Below, piece after piece: positions 1 to 9,696 of a DNA stretch of 64,000 bases (the stretch's first letter is position 1; the number at the start of each line of letters is the position of its first letter). Made by a program: the position numbers and the translations under genes. The notes under the pieces were generated by a model. It was not told the DNA's origin. It saw only the letters and a program-made list of their open reading frames with translations, and ran no database searches. The stretch is from Bacteroidetes bacterium ADurb.Bin008. Lineage in GTDB: Bacteria; Bacteroidota; Bacteroidia; Bacteroidales; Tenuifilaceae. The stretch spans positions 1-64,000 of the forward strand of contig MWFE01000030.1 of assembly GCA_002071445.1 (NCBI GenBank), read 5' to 3'.

Positions 1-57
1 TTGCAAAGTTAGAAAAGAATGAATACGGTTGTTGAACCATCTATACGAAAGTCCGAT

Positions 58-273
58 TTATAGGGGGTCAAACCAGTAGGCTTTTATGGCATATTCAAGG
101 GATAATTTTGGATTTCTTCTGCGATGAGTATAGGCAAGGTTATTTAGCGAGTCAATAAGGCTATTGTCAATCTGTGGAGAAGTTATATTGGCATGGGAAA
201 ATTCTATATAAATCCCTGATATACAAGCAAAAAATAATACTACGTATTTAGCAAATATTCTCTTACCTACCAT
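58..273 (-). pseudogene. Truncated N-terminus of an exported TPR protein (probable TPR sensor fragment)
   Basis: The 71-residue frame opens with a signal-peptide-like stretch (basic start, then KYVVLFFACISGIYIEF). It continues into one helix pair of TPR type (SLNNLAYTHRRRNPKLSLEY) and stops at FDPL. That layout is how Bacteroidota TPR-containing sensor kinases or cyclases begin, but those run for several hundred residues. The other two frames in the 57 bases left before the window edge show nothing recognisable, so this looks like a decayed or frameshifted remnant rather than an intact gene. It lies downstream of the LytTR operon on the same strand. Family assignment is an inference from one repeat. 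Confidence 0.35.
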
Positions 274-386
274 AAGCCCTTTGTTTCGGAAAAGTTACAA
301 CAAATAAACTTTATTGGATCTTTTTGTTTTCGTATATTATATCATATTGTTTTGTAAAATAGTATAACCTTGCCAATTCAGTTTTT

Positions 387-1148
387 TTAACTTTTCCTTT
401 GAATCTTTTTTAGCAAAGTCGTCAATAATTCTCTTTTCCTGACCGAAACCGGAATAGTAGTTCCATCCATCAGTACAACAACGCTCTCGGGGAAACGACG
501 GTAGTTTTGTACGTAGTTTAGGTTCACCAAATGCGATTGATGGGTTCTGAAAAAACCTGACGGGGAGAGCATGTCATCGAATTCTTTCAATGTTGTGGAA
601 ACCAAAACCTTGGGCTTGTTGGCAAAGTAAAACATGGTGTAGTTGTTGTGCGATTCGCAACGAATAATTTCTTCCCTGTTTACAACCAGCACCGATTCAA
701 ATGTTTTGAGTATAATCTTCTGAGGGGCCTTTGCTTCGGGTTGAATATTTTCGATGAGGGTCTGGAATTTTTGGTTAATCTCCTCCTCGCGAATGGTTTC
801 GTTCAATTTCTCCACTGCCATAATCAGCTCGTTGGGGTCAATGGGTTTGAGGAGAAAATCTATGGCGCTAAAACGGAATGCCTGTATGGCAAACTCTTGG
901 TATGCAGTGACAATGATAAACTTAAAATTGATGGTGCTGAATTTGTTCAGCAAATCGAAGCCTGTTCCATCGGGCATTTGAATATCCAAAAAGACAACCT
1001 CGGGCTTTTGCGATAATATCAGGTTGTAACCTGACTCAACATTATGTGCCTGCCCGATTACCTTAACGTTTGGACAAAAATGCTGCAGCATACTGTTGAG
1101 GGCATCCCGTGCCGGTGCTTCATCATCAATAATTACTGCGGTTGTCAT
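387..1148 (-). CDS. LytTR-family response regulator
   Basis: This is a 253-residue two-component response regulator. Residues 1-120 form a receiver domain with the acidic pair D8/D9, the phosphoacceptor D55 in FLDIQMP, T81 and K101 (LLKP). Residues 145-250 form a LytTR DNA-binding domain (IRCESHNNYTMFYF, then FRTHQSHLVNL), which binds direct repeats upstream of target promoters. It starts 18 bases after the kinase gene, so the two form an operon. The partner is almost certainly that LytS-like kinase. Targets cannot be read from the sequence; the TonB-dependent receptor upstream in the same transcription unit is the obvious candidate. Confidence 0.93.
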   Translation of the reverse strand: MTTAVIIDDEAPARDALNSMLQHFCPNVKVIGQAHNVESGYNLILSQKPEVVFLDIQMPDGTGFDLLNKFSTINFKFIIVTAYQEFAIQAFRFSAIDFLLKPIDPNELIMAVEKLNETIREEEINQKFQTLIENIQPEAKAPQKIILKTFESVLVVNREEIIRCESHNNYTMFYFANKPKVLVSTTLKEFDDMLSPSGFFRTHQSHLVNLNYVQNYRRFPESVVVLMDGTTIPVSVRKRELLTTLLKKIQRKS

Positions 1149-1166
1149 AAATATTGAATCTTAAAT

Positions 1167-2045
1167 TTAAAGTATGGGTAAGGTAAATATGATAAGCGTT
1201 CCTTGTATGCCATTCTCTGCAACCTGCGCTAAATCCTTGATTTCCATTTTATATTTCCGACGGAAAATTTTTCTCAAATTCATGAGCCTATCACTGGATC
1301 TTTTAAAGGCATGCGCTTCAAACTCTTTTTTCAACTTTTGCTGATTGGCATTTGATGTTGGGTACTCCCCACCATTATCTTCCACCTCAAAGAGTATGTT
1401 GGATCCTCTCAGGATGAACCTGATGTTGATAGATCCCCTTTTGCCCATATGGACCGATCCGCGCTCAATGGCATTCTCGATGAACGGTTGGGCAAGCATT
1501 GGGGGTATGGTATGGTGCTCAGCATCAATATCGGGATCTACTGTTATGGTAAACTCAAATTTATCACCAAACCGTAACTTTTGTAATTCCAAATAAAGTG
1601 TCAATGTTTCCACCTCGTGAGCGATGGAAATAAAATCTTTTTGCGAATTTTCAAGAATCAATCTGACCAGCTTTGAAAAACTCGAAAAGTATCGGGTGGC
1701 TTGATAGGGATCGTTTTTGAAGATGTAGTTTTGAATTGCCGTCAGCGAATTGAATACAAAGTGAGGATCCATCTGAACAAGAAGGAACCTATGTTCTAAC
1801 TCAGTAATCTTTCGCTGATACCTTCGCTTCAACAGCAGAATGATTAGCAACGAACCTGTAAAGGCTAAACCGAGAGTAATTATAACCAGCCAAAGCAGTG
1901 TACTGCCTGTGAGAGAAACTGTTTTTACCGATAGAATTGAAACATCAATAGGCCATTTGAAGCAACCCCTTTGAATATAGTTCAATTGCATACAGTTACG
2001 GTTAAAAATCAAGTGAGCGTGGCGATCGGAATTAAATTTCCGCAA
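1167..2045 (-). CDS. LytS-like sensor histidine kinase, short N-terminus
   Basis: This 292-residue kinase belongs to the His_kinase (PF06580) family that pairs with LytTR regulators. One membrane helix spans about residues 48-72. The phosphoacceptor histidine is H95 in MDPHFVFNSL, followed by the N-box (PFIENAI) and a HATPase_c domain ending in TLIIFTLPIL. Most kinases of this subfamily carry a large periplasmic sensor; here only about 47 residues precede the helix. The piece WPIDVSILSV resembles the last strand of a Y_Y_Y-type sensor, so an N-terminal deletion is possible. M19 is an alternative start. It sits 105 bases downstream of the TonB receptor and 18 bases before the response regulator. 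Confidence 0.88.
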   Translation of the reverse strand: MRKFNSDRHAHLIFNRNCMQLNYIQRGCFKWPIDVSILSVKTVSLTGSTLLWLVIITLGLAFTGSLLIILLLKRRYQRKITELEHRFLLVQMDPHFVFNSLTAIQNYIFKNDPYQATRYFSSFSKLVRLILENSQKDFISIAHEVETLTLYLELQKLRFGDKFEFTITVDPDIDAEHHTIPPMLAQPFIENAIERGSVHMGKRGSINIRFILRGSNILFEVEDNGGEYPTSNANQQKLKKEFEAHAFKRSSDRLMNLRKIFRRKYKMEIKDLAQVAENGIQGTLIIFTLPIL

Positions 2046-2150
2046 TATATCATAAATAAATGGATTTTATAATAGTTACGCCTTTTATAGGAAGAAAAAA
2101 TGGGAAAACCATTGAAGTTGTTGGCGGCAATCCCAATAGCACTATTATTG

Positions 2151-4670
2151 CTAAAAGTTTGCGGAAATTTTGATATTTACCCTTCTCGAGGTGAGATAGT
2201 TGGGTACAGCGTATTGTCCCGACTGGTTGCTTTGGTTCGATACGGTTTGCACCCATAGGTACGAGATAGTATTCTTAAAGTCGAATAGGTTAAACACTTC
2301 AGCACCTATCCAAAGGCTTTTGAGCCAAGGATACTTCCTATGGAGTGTCCCTCCGTTGCCGTTATTGTCCCTTAGCACTTTCGTAAATCCTATATCTACC
2401 CTTTTATACGCTGGCATACGGGCATACACATCGTAACGCGTTGAGTTGGGCGGGCTAAATGGGAGCCCTGTGCCAAAAAAACCGCTTAAGTGTACACGAA
2501 AGGTAGGATTTCCGGGAATGTAATCCTGAAAGAAAAGACCAATGCTCACCCGCTGATCGGTAGGCCGTGGGTAATAACCAGGATAATGCGTTACACCGTT
2601 ACGGTCAACATACGAATCGTTTTCCACATCCTCGTAGGTTTGCATTAACGATAGGCTGGCCCACGACTCTGATCCTTTGACAAACTCCCCGTTTACTTTA
2701 AAATCAATGCCCTGGGCATATCCCTTGGCAAGATTTTCGCCAACATATAGTATTCGGACGTTATCAATTTTATAGGGAATAAGGTCGCTGAAATATTTAT
2801 AGTATACCTCGGTTTGAAAGCGGAAAGGCCTTTCCCATGCCATGAATTGGTATTCCATACCCAGTACTGTATGTATCGATTTTTGCGATTTAATGTTGGG
2901 GTTGATACTCCCATCGGGATATCTTAACTCTTTATACATGGGGGGTTGATGGTACGATCCGCCCGAGAGGTGAAAAGCAATGTTGCGTTTCCAGTTAGGT
3001 TTTAGCATAATGGACGCACGGGGACTGATATTGGTTTCATTATTGAAACTCCAGTGTAATAGCCTGATACCGGCATTGGCTGTTATTTCCCACTTGTTTA
3101 CTGAAAACTTGTAAACATCCTGAACGAAACCCGACAGGCGATGGCTGAATATATTGTTGGACGACCGCAGATGGTAAGCTAATATTAAATCGTTGCCATT
3201 GTACGGCACTGAGTATCCGGAGGAGTCGATCAAATCCCACTCGTTAATTCTATCCCTTATTTCCTCCATTTGATGTCTTAGCCCCCAACGCAATGTGTTT
3301 CCATCCAATGAATAGGTTCCCAGGTGTTCGATACGATAGAAATTGGCATCCAAGTAATTTCGGGCATGGTTAATGAATCCGCCTATCCCCACATTGATAC
3401 TGCTGTCGCCGTAGGTAGATGATCCCAGGGAGTTATCAAGCTCGTTGAGGAGATACTGGCCAATGACATCAAAGGTTTCGGCTTCGCGCGCCCTGAAACT
3501 TGATGCAATCAGCTTAAGCAGCACATCGTCTGATGGCCGGAAATCGGCCGAAAGGGCACCCTGTGCTGTTTCGAAATGGTTGACCTCTTGCCCTTCGTAG
3601 AAAACTTTAAGTTGCAAGGCGTTGGTGAAACTCCCGAATCGCGTTTCGCGAACCGTGGGAATAAACTGATACTTGTTTGATGAATAGTTGCCCAAAAAGC
3701 TCAGTAGGAATGAGGAGGAAAATCGCCATGTGAGGTTCGACTGAAAGTCGATAAATGAAGGATTGTACTCACCGCCTACATCCAGCGAGGAAAGCATGTA
3801 CTGCGAGGTTTTGTACCTAACACCCGTTATGTGGGTAAATTTTCCATTTTTCCCTACACCTTCGACTAATCCATTGAACCCCAGCAGGCTGACATCGGCT
3901 CTTGCAGCGTTTTTAAAAGGCTGGCGGTATTTAATGCTTAAAACCGACGACATTTTATCGCCGTATTCGGCGCTAAAACCCCCGGCCGAGAAATCAATGC
4001 CCTCCACCATGTCGGAGTTGATGAAGCTGAGTCCCTCCTGTTGCCCCGAGCGGATAAGGAATGACCGGTAAATCTCCACGTCATTAACGTACACGAGGTT
4101 CTCATCGAAATTGCCTCCCCGAACCGAGTATTGCGAACTCATCTCATTGGATGACGATACACCGGGTAAGGTTTTCAATATCGATTCGAAGCTGCCCGAT
4201 ACATCGGGGATAAACTGTATATCTTTTGGGCTGATCCTTTCGATGCTCCCAAAATGCCTTTGAGTGGACAGTACCGCCACTTCTTCCAAATGGCTAACGG
4301 CTGTTTGCAGTGTTACATTGGCCGAATACTTCAAAGCCCCTGTAATTTTTAGCGTATATTCGGTTGGTGTGTAGCCAATGGCTGAGAATACCAAAACCAA
4401 TGAATCGGATGGAGCGGCATATACTCTGTAATGCCCTTCGGCATTGCAGGGCACCCCATGATCAGTCCCTTTGATGGTAACGTTGGCGAATGGAATGGGA
4501 GAGTTTTTATCGTTAACAACAGTCCCTTCCACTGTAATCCTGTTTTGGGCCGGACAGGGCTTGTACATGGCCAGGAGTAAAGACAACAGAATTAACAGCG
4601 GAAATACCTGACAGCATGAAAAAAGGGCAATCCGTACTTTACGTAAGTATTTTAAAACCGAATTATGCAT
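2151..4670 (-). CDS. TonB-dependent outer-membrane receptor with carboxypeptidase-like domain
   Basis: This is an 839-residue outer-membrane active transporter. After the signal peptide (hydrophobic core PLLILLSLLLAMY, cleavage near PCPAQ) comes a carboxypeptidase-D-like beta domain (ITVEGTVVNDKNSPIPFANV), then the plug (RISPKDIQFIPD, LKTLPGVSSS, YSVRGGNFDENLVYVNDVEI). A 22-strand-type barrel ends in the terminal phenylalanine of KISANF. No SusD partner is present, so it is probably a siderophore, cofactor or peptide receptor rather than a SusCD glycan system; the substrate is unknown. An in-frame ATG at 4709 exists, but a -7 box at 4686-4693 lies downstream of it, so the ATG at 4670 is preferred. 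It heads an operon with the kinase and regulator. Confidence 0.9.
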   Translation of the reverse strand: MHNSVLKYLRKVRIALFSCCQVFPLLILLSLLLAMYKPCPAQNRITVEGTVVNDKNSPIPFANVTIKGTDHGVPCNAEGHYRVYAAPSDSLVLVFSAIGYTPTEYTLKITGALKYSANVTLQTAVSHLEEVAVLSTQRHFGSIERISPKDIQFIPDVSGSFESILKTLPGVSSSNEMSSQYSVRGGNFDENLVYVNDVEIYRSFLIRSGQQEGLSFINSDMVEGIDFSAGGFSAEYGDKMSSVLSIKYRQPFKNAARADVSLLGFNGLVEGVGKNGKFTHITGVRYKTSQYMLSSLDVGGEYNPSFIDFQSNLTWRFSSSFLLSFLGNYSSNKYQFIPTVRETRFGSFTNALQLKVFYEGQEVNHFETAQGALSADFRPSDDVLLKLIASSFRAREAETFDVIGQYLLNELDNSLGSSTYGDSSINVGIGGFINHARNYLDANFYRIEHLGTYSLDGNTLRWGLRHQMEEIRDRINEWDLIDSSGYSVPYNGNDLILAYHLRSSNNIFSHRLSGFVQDVYKFSVNKWEITANAGIRLLHWSFNNETNISPRASIMLKPNWKRNIAFHLSGGSYHQPPMYKELRYPDGSINPNIKSQKSIHTVLGMEYQFMAWERPFRFQTEVYYKYFSDLIPYKIDNVRILYVGENLAKGYAQGIDFKVNGEFVKGSESWASLSLMQTYEDVENDSYVDRNGVTHYPGYYPRPTDQRVSIGLFFQDYIPGNPTFRVHLSGFFGTGLPFSPPNSTRYDVYARMPAYKRVDIGFTKVLRDNNGNGGTLHRKYPWLKSLWIGAEVFNLFDFKNTISYLWVQTVSNQSNQSGQYAVPNYLTSRRVNIKISANF

Positions 4671-4685
4671 ACTTAATATGAAACG

Positions 4686-4693
4686 CAAAGCTA
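4686..4693 (-). promoter_or_regulatory. Bacteroidota -7 box (TAGCTTTG) for the TonB receptor operon
   Basis: The minus strand reads TAGCTTTG, a full match to TAnnTTTG. No clear -33 TTTG was found at 19-21 bases. It would place the start of transcription about 10 bases before the ATG at 4670, which argues against the longer ORF start at 4709. Confidence 0.45.
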
Positions 4694-4929
4694 CAATATT
4701 ATTGTACATAGGGAGCAGATTCGATTAAGTATGGCAACACGTTTTTTGCTTAAAGAGTATGGATGGCAGAGAAATGCTTTTAAAATTTTTTAAATGTTTC
4801 AATGCGTTGACAAAAAGGCATAAATTTTAATATCACTGTGTCATTTTGACCCATTTTAAGTTTTGGAATGTTTTTTATGGACATTGTTTAAAATGAATCT
4901 AAATAGCAAACCAATAAAATTTTTGAAAT

Positions 4930-5376
4930 ATGACACTATTAATCCCAAAGCGTTCAGTCGCTGCGAATCCATACACAGGAAGTGATGAATATCGCGATTT
5001 TGTTAACAGCTTTTCCAGAGCGTTTAACAGGTATGCTGAAGAGTGTGCAAACACTCCGGCAGTAAATATTTACGAAGAGCCCAAACAGTTCAGGATTGAA
5101 CTTGCAGCCCCCGGGTACACCAAGAAAGATTTTTCCATTAATGTGGAGAAAGACGTGCTGACCATTTCGGCAAACCCCGAGGTTAAGAGTGAAGACGGGA
5201 CAAAAGCCATACGCTGTGAATTTGGTGTGGGCGAATTCCAACGATCATTCAATATTGGCAAAGCCATCGATTCGACAAAAATTGGTGCTTCAAGCAAGGA
5301 TGGCATTCTAACCATTACTCTTCCCAAAAGGGAAGAAGCCATAGAAAAACCACCCAGAAGCATTAGCGTTAATTAA
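4930..5376 (+). CDS. Small heat shock protein, Hsp20/alpha-crystallin family
   Basis: This 148-residue cytoplasmic holdase chaperone prevents aggregation of unfolding proteins. The alpha-crystallin domain runs from about residue 42 to 140: it begins at PAVNIYEEPKQFRIELAAPG and contains the signature KDGILTITLPKRE near the end. The short tail contains SISVN, which can act as the I-x-I/V oligomerisation motif. The gene stands alone, transcribed away from the TonB receptor, with a strong terminator after it. No perfect TAnnTTTG box was seen in its upstream region. Confidence 0.95.
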   Translation: MTLLIPKRSVAANPYTGSDEYRDFVNSFSRAFNRYAEECANTPAVNIYEEPKQFRIELAAPGYTKKDFSINVEKDVLTISANPEVKSEDGTKAIRCEFGVGEFQRSFNIGKAIDSTKIGASSKDGILTITLPKREEAIEKPPRSISVN

Positions 5377-5418
5377 TTGAGCAAATATCAGATAGACAGG
5401 TTGTTTGTTTTCATGGGT

Positions 5419-5463
5419 CACCCACAGGCAGATTGGTATTAAACCGGCCTGTGGGTGTTTTTA
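5419..5463 (+). terminator. Rho-independent terminator after hsp20
   Basis: An 11-base stem, CACCCACAGGC pairing with GCCTGTGGGTG, encloses a 17-base loop and is followed by TTTTT. Confidence 0.85.
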
Positions 5464-5518
5464 TTGATGCCATGCATTGATTTCTTTTTCTTGAGAAAAA
5501 GGTTTTTTCATAAAAATC

Positions 5519-5549
5519 TTTGAGTATTAGCACATATTCCTTATTTTCG
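5519..5549 (+). promoter_or_regulatory. Promoter for the DUF349 gene
   Basis: A -33 TTTG (5519-5522) and a -7-like TATTTTCG (5542-5549, seven of eight positions of TAnnTTTG) are separated by 19 bases, the usual Bacteroidota spacing. The start codon is about 68 bases further on. Confidence 0.5.
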
Positions 5550-5617
5550 TGGGCTGAAAACGAACCGGCTTTCGCTGGTTCATTGACTGAAATGTAAGGA
5601 AGATAATACTCTATCTC

Positions 5618-7855
5618 ATGGAAATCGACAACCAGAAGGATCCGATCGTAAACGATCTGTTCGGCAATGCCGAAGATAATGTGGAAAAGACTGAACCAAT
5701 TGCAGACCAGCCTCTCTCGCCTGATGCTGAAGGCACTAAGAAGCAGAAAGTTACCAAAAAGGCTACAAGTTCAACCAGGAAAACCACTACGAAAACTGCC
5801 AGCTCAACCAAAAAGGCAACTGCTAAGGCTGAACCTAAATCCAAAGAAAAGGCCCCTGCTGCTAAGGTTAAAAAAACGAAGGCCAAGACAAAAACAGAGG
5901 ATGAAAAACCTTTGGAAGAGGCAACAACTGATAGTACCGCTATAAAGACCGAGCAGGTTGATAGCGAAACCGTAAGTGTGAAAGAGGCAGAGTTAACGGG
6001 CGAAGTCCAGCAAACAGAAGAAGTGGATCCTGGTCCAATGGATAACGTTTTGGAAGAAATATCCGAATTGGATGATGCGGAGGAGGACGATGCTGAGGAT
6101 GAAGATATAGAGGAGACTGGAGAAAAAGAACTGGTTGATTATTCCCTTTTATCGCGTGAGGAACTGGTAGATAGATTATCACAGCTGCTTACATCAAGTC
6201 CAATCCAGAAAATAAGGGCGGATGTTGAGAGCATTAAGATAAATTTTTATAAAAAACACAAGGCCGATTTTGAAAAGAAACGTAAGGAATGGGTTGAAGC
6301 GGGCGGTGACATAGTAGAATTCGAAGCCCCTGAAGACCCAATGGAACCCCAGATAAAAGAACTGCTAAAACAGTATCGCGAGTTAAAGTCGCAGTATAAC
6401 AGAGACTTGGAGGTGCAGAAGGTTAAAAATCTTGAAGAGAAGCAGAATATCATTGAACAGATTAAGGATTTGGTTAATCGTAATGAATCTGTCAATCAAA
6501 CTTTTCAGGATTTCAGAGAGCTGCAAAGGAAGTGGCGCGAAATTGGACCTGTACCACAAGCCAATCTTAACGATCTGTGGGAAACTTACCATCATCACGT
6601 TCAGGCATTTTACGATTATGTAAAGATTAACAAGGAATTACGTGATCTTGATTTGAAACGTAACCTTGACGAAAAGATCTTGCTGTGCGAAAAAGCAGAG
6701 GAATTGCTCCTTGAACCATCGGTAATTGTAGCCTTTAAGAAACTGCAGAAACTACATAACCAGTGGAGAGAGATTGGCCCTGTTCCCGGAGAAAATAGAA
6801 CCGAGATATGGGAAAGGTTTAAAGGCGTTACCTCTACCATCAACAAGAAACACCAGGAGCACTTTGAATCGCTACGGGAGAATCAAAAGGTCAACCTAGA
6901 GGCCAAACTTGTGCTATGCGAGAAAGCCGAGGAACTGGCTGCAAAAGTCATTAATTCTGCCAAAGAGTGGAACAAGTACACCAATGAGATGATCGAGCTA
7001 CAGCAGGTGTGGAAGACTATCGGATTTGCTCCCAAGAAAGACAACAATAAAATATACGATAGATTCCGTACGGCATGCGATCAGTTTTTCAATAACAAAC
7101 GCGAGTTTTACAAAGATTCAAAGGAGGAGCAACTGAGCAACCTACAGTTGAAAACCGAACTCTGCATGCAGGCAGAGGCTCTTAAAGAGAGTACGGAGTG
7201 GAAAAAAACTTCTGATGAGCTGATTAACTTACAAAAACGCTGGAAAGAGATTGGTCCTGTGCCGCGGAAACACAGCGAAGAGGTTTGGAGAAGGTTCAGA
7301 GCTGCCTGCGACTGGTTCTTCGAAAACAAATCGAAACACTTCTCGCGAGTTGATAATCAATATGTTGTAAACCTTAAGGCGAAAGAGAGCCTGGTGGAAG
7401 AGATTCAACAGTACAAACTTTCTGAGGATGTGGAGGAGAATTTGAAGGCACTGAAAGATTTCCAGCGCCGCTGGGCTGAGATTGGATTTGTTCCCTTGAA
7501 GAAAAAGGATGAACTCCAAAAAAGTTACCGCGAGGCTATCAATAAGCATTTCGAAGGGCTAAAAATTGATGACGCCCGAAAGAATATCCTTAAGTTTAAA
7601 ACCAAAATCGATACCATTCAAGGTAATCCGAGGCAGGAGAATAAAATTAGGTTTGAGCGCGAAAGGCTTTTCAATCAGATGAAACAGCTGGAAAATGACA
7701 TAGTGCTTTGGGAGAATAACATTGGTTTTTTCACCAAATCGAAAAAAGCCGAGCAGCTGATAAAAGAGGTAGAGAATAAGATTGAAAAGGCACGCAAAGA
7801 GCTGAAGGTGATTGAGGAAAAGATACGGATGATTGACAGCATTGATCAAGCATAA
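5618..7855 (+). CDS. DUF349 repeat protein with lysine-rich N-terminal tail
   Basis: This 745-residue cytoplasmic protein has no established function. Residues 41-98 are a low-complexity K/T/A-rich tail resembling histone H1-type tails. Residues about 140-172 are strongly acidic. The rest is helical, with at least five DUF349 units, each marked by W-x-E/T-I-G-x-x-P followed about ten residues later by an aromatic-R-F helix ([45 protein letters not shown]). The last ~100 residues are predicted coiled coil. It lies 23 bases upstream of pyrG and may be co-transcribed with it. DUF349 proteins are widespread in Bacteroidota; the basic tail suggests nucleic-acid binding, which is inference only. 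Confidence 0.88.
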   Translation: MEIDNQKDPIVNDLFGNAEDNVEKTEPIADQPLSPDAEGTKKQKVTKKATSSTRKTTTKTASSTKKATAKAEPKSKEKAPAAKVKKTKAKTKTEDEKPLEEATTDSTAIKTEQVDSETVSVKEAELTGEVQQTEEVDPGPMDNVLEEISELDDAEEDDAEDEDIEETGEKELVDYSLLSREELVDRLSQLLTSSPIQKIRADVESIKINFYKKHKADFEKKRKEWVEAGGDIVEFEAPEDPMEPQIKELLKQYRELKSQYNRDLEVQKVKNLEEKQNIIEQIKDLVNRNESVNQTFQDFRELQRKWREIGPVPQANLNDLWETYHHHVQAFYDYVKINKELRDLDLKRNLDEKILLCEKAEELLLEPSVIVAFKKLQKLHNQWREIGPVPGENRTEIWERFKGVTSTINKKHQEHFESLRENQKVNLEAKLVLCEKAEELAAKVINSAKEWNKYTNEMIELQQVWKTIGFAPKKDNNKIYDRFRTACDQFFNNKREFYKDSKEEQLSNLQLKTELCMQAEALKESTEWKKTSDELINLQKRWKEIGPVPRKHSEEVWRRFRAACDWFFENKSKHFSRVDNQYVVNLKAKESLVEEIQQYKLSEDVEENLKALKDFQRRWAEIGFVPLKKKDELQKSYREAINKHFEGLKIDDARKNILKFKTKIDTIQGNPRQENKIRFERERLFNQMKQLENDIVLWENNIGFFTKSKKAEQLIKEVENKIEKARKELKVIEEKIRMIDSIDQA

Positions 7856-7878
7856 AAAAACCTTTTTTCCTAAATAGT

Positions 7879-9486
7879 ATGCCTCAACACACCAAGTATA
7901 TTTTTGTTACCGGGGGGGTAACCTCCTCGCTGGGTAAGGGGATTATCTCGTCGTCGTTGGCCATGCTTTTGCAAAGCAGAGGCTACAAGGTCACCATACA
8001 AAAACTCGATCCTTATATTAATGTTGACCCCGGCACGTTAAACCCCTATGAACATGGCGAGTGCTTTGTAACAGAGGATGGAGCCGAAACCGATCTTGAT
8101 CTCGGCCATTACGAACGGTTTTTAAATACCTATACCACTCAGGCCAATAATGTTACCACCGGAAAAATATATCAGTTTGTCATTAACAAGGAGAGGAAGG
8201 GGGAATACCTTGGGAAAACGGTACAGGTGATACCCCATGTTACCGACGAGATAAAGCGGCGGATTAAGCTGGTAGGCTCAAAGGACAAATTTGACGTGGT
8301 GATTACCGAAATTGGAGGAACGGTGGGCGATATCGAATCACTGCCATACATTGAAGCGGTTAGGCAGTTGAAATGGGAGTTAGGCGCATCCAATACGGCA
8401 TTTATACATCTTACTTTGGTTCCTTATCTGGCATCCTCCGGCGAGCTGAAAACCAAGCCCACTCAACATTCTGTTAAGATATTACTCGAAAACGGGATTC
8501 AACCCGATGTGTTGGTGCTTAGAACAGAACATTCTTTGAGCGATGATATTCGAAGGAAAGTTTCATTGTTTTGCAACGTGAGCATGGATTCAGTCATCGA
8601 GTCCATTGATGTTTCAACCATTTACGAGGTGCCATTGCTCATGCTCAAGGAGAAGTTAGATATAACGGTATTGCATAAACTGAATCTATCCGAAGGGACA
8701 AAACCCGATTTAACCAATTGGAAGCAGTTTGTGGCCAAACTTAAAAATCCAAAGAAAACTGTAACAATAGGATTAGTTGGTAAATACACGGAGTTGCCCG
8801 ATGCCTATAAGTCTATTGTTGAGGCGCTCATTCATGCCGGAGCCGTCAATGAATGTAAAGTAAATTTGGAATCCATTCATTCCGAAGATATTGACATGGC
8901 AGATCCCGACGGGAAACTGGGACATCTGAAGGGGATACTTGTGGCTCCAGGTTTTGGTCACAGGGGGATTGATGGAAAAATATTAGCGGCCAAGTATGCC
9001 CGCGAGAATAATATTCCGTTCTTTGGCATTGGCCTTGGGATGCAGTGTGCAGTGATTGAATTTGCCCGAAACGTTTTGGGATATTCCGATGCTAACTCCA
9101 CCGAAATGGTAAGGCACACATCGCATCCGGTTATCGATTTAATGGAAAGTCACAAGGGAATTACCGAGAAAGGCGGTACTATGCGGTTGGGTTCATACAG
9201 CTGCGTTTTGAAAAAGAAAACCAAAGCGTATGAAGCCTATGGGAAGCCTGAAATTAAGGAGCGCCATCGCCATAGGTACGAATTTAACGATGAGTACCTC
9301 GACAGCTTTGAAAAAGCGGGAATGCTGGCAACAGGCGTAAATCCCGATACTGGATTGATTGAAATTATTGAGATTGAAAAACATAAGTGGTTTGTTGGTG
9401 TTCAGTACCACCCCGAGTATAAAAGCACTGTACTCAATCCGCACCCATTATTTGTTGCTTTTGTGAAATCGACGTTGAGCCAATGA
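7879..9486 (+). CDS. pyrG: CTP synthase with glutaminase nucleophile replaced
   Basis: This 535-residue enzyme makes CTP from UTP, ATP and an amino donor. The N-terminal synthetase domain is normal: VTSSLGKGI (P-loop), [16 protein letters not shown] and the substrate region KTKPTQHSV. In the C-terminal class I amidotransferase domain H511 and E513 (QYHPEY) are present. However, the family motif GICLGMQ reads GIGLGMQ: residue 385, codon GGC at 9031-9033, is glycine where the catalytic cysteine belongs. The oxyanion strand is LVAPGFG instead of LVPGGFG. Glutamine hydrolysis should therefore be lost and free ammonia used. A sequencing error could explain one base but not both sites. Length is normal and there is no frameshift. 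Confidence 0.95.
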   Translation: MPQHTKYIFVTGGVTSSLGKGIISSSLAMLLQSRGYKVTIQKLDPYINVDPGTLNPYEHGECFVTEDGAETDLDLGHYERFLNTYTTQANNVTTGKIYQFVINKERKGEYLGKTVQVIPHVTDEIKRRIKLVGSKDKFDVVITEIGGTVGDIESLPYIEAVRQLKWELGASNTAFIHLTLVPYLASSGELKTKPTQHSVKILLENGIQPDVLVLRTEHSLSDDIRRKVSLFCNVSMDSVIESIDVSTIYEVPLLMLKEKLDITVLHKLNLSEGTKPDLTNWKQFVAKLKNPKKTVTIGLVGKYTELPDAYKSIVEALIHAGAVNECKVNLESIHSEDIDMADPDGKLGHLKGILVAPGFGHRGIDGKILAAKYARENNIPFFGIGLGMQCAVIEFARNVLGYSDANSTEMVRHTSHPVIDLMESHKGITEKGGTMRLGSYSCVLKKKTKAYEAYGKPEIKERHRHRYEFNDEYLDSFEKAGMLATGVNPDTGLIEIIEIEKHKWFVGVQYHPEYKSTVLNPHPLFVAFVKSTLSQ

Positions 9487-9630
9487 TTTTTTCCTCAATG
9501 GATAAGGGGTCATTCTTCGCATCTCCGTTATCGGTTGGCAATAAGCTATGCTATACTTTTTAAAATCCTTATGATGTATTATTCAATTGCAGAAACTTCA
9601 AAACCAACTGTACATTTTTATATACTTTAC

Positions 9631-9638
9631 TATCTTTG
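9631..9638 (+). promoter_or_regulatory. -7 box (TATCTTTG) for yidC
   Basis: The sequence is a full match to TAnnTTTG, 58 bases before the yidC ATG. The -33 region is weak. Confidence 0.5.
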
Positions 9639-9696
9639 CAAGTCTTAAAGGGTTACGCCTTTGTAATTCTATCAATACCAATTTAAAAGTTACATA

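Noticed and set aside
2034..2170. A 12-base inverted repeat (TTGCGGAAATTT) 113 bases apart, a possible invertible element
   Set aside because: By simple counting, about one such repeat within 200 bases is expected by chance in 64 kb. No promoter or recombinase gene accompanies it.
2060..2173. A 37-residue plus-strand frame (MDFIIVTPFIGRKNGK...) between kinase and TonB receptor
   Set aside because: The sequence looks protein-like, but it is short, overlaps the receptor's 3' end in antisense and has no promoter box.
2050..2256. A 68-codon minus-strand frame overlapping the 3' end of the TonB receptor gene
   Set aside because: It is a shadow in another frame of the receptor gene, with no family resemblance.
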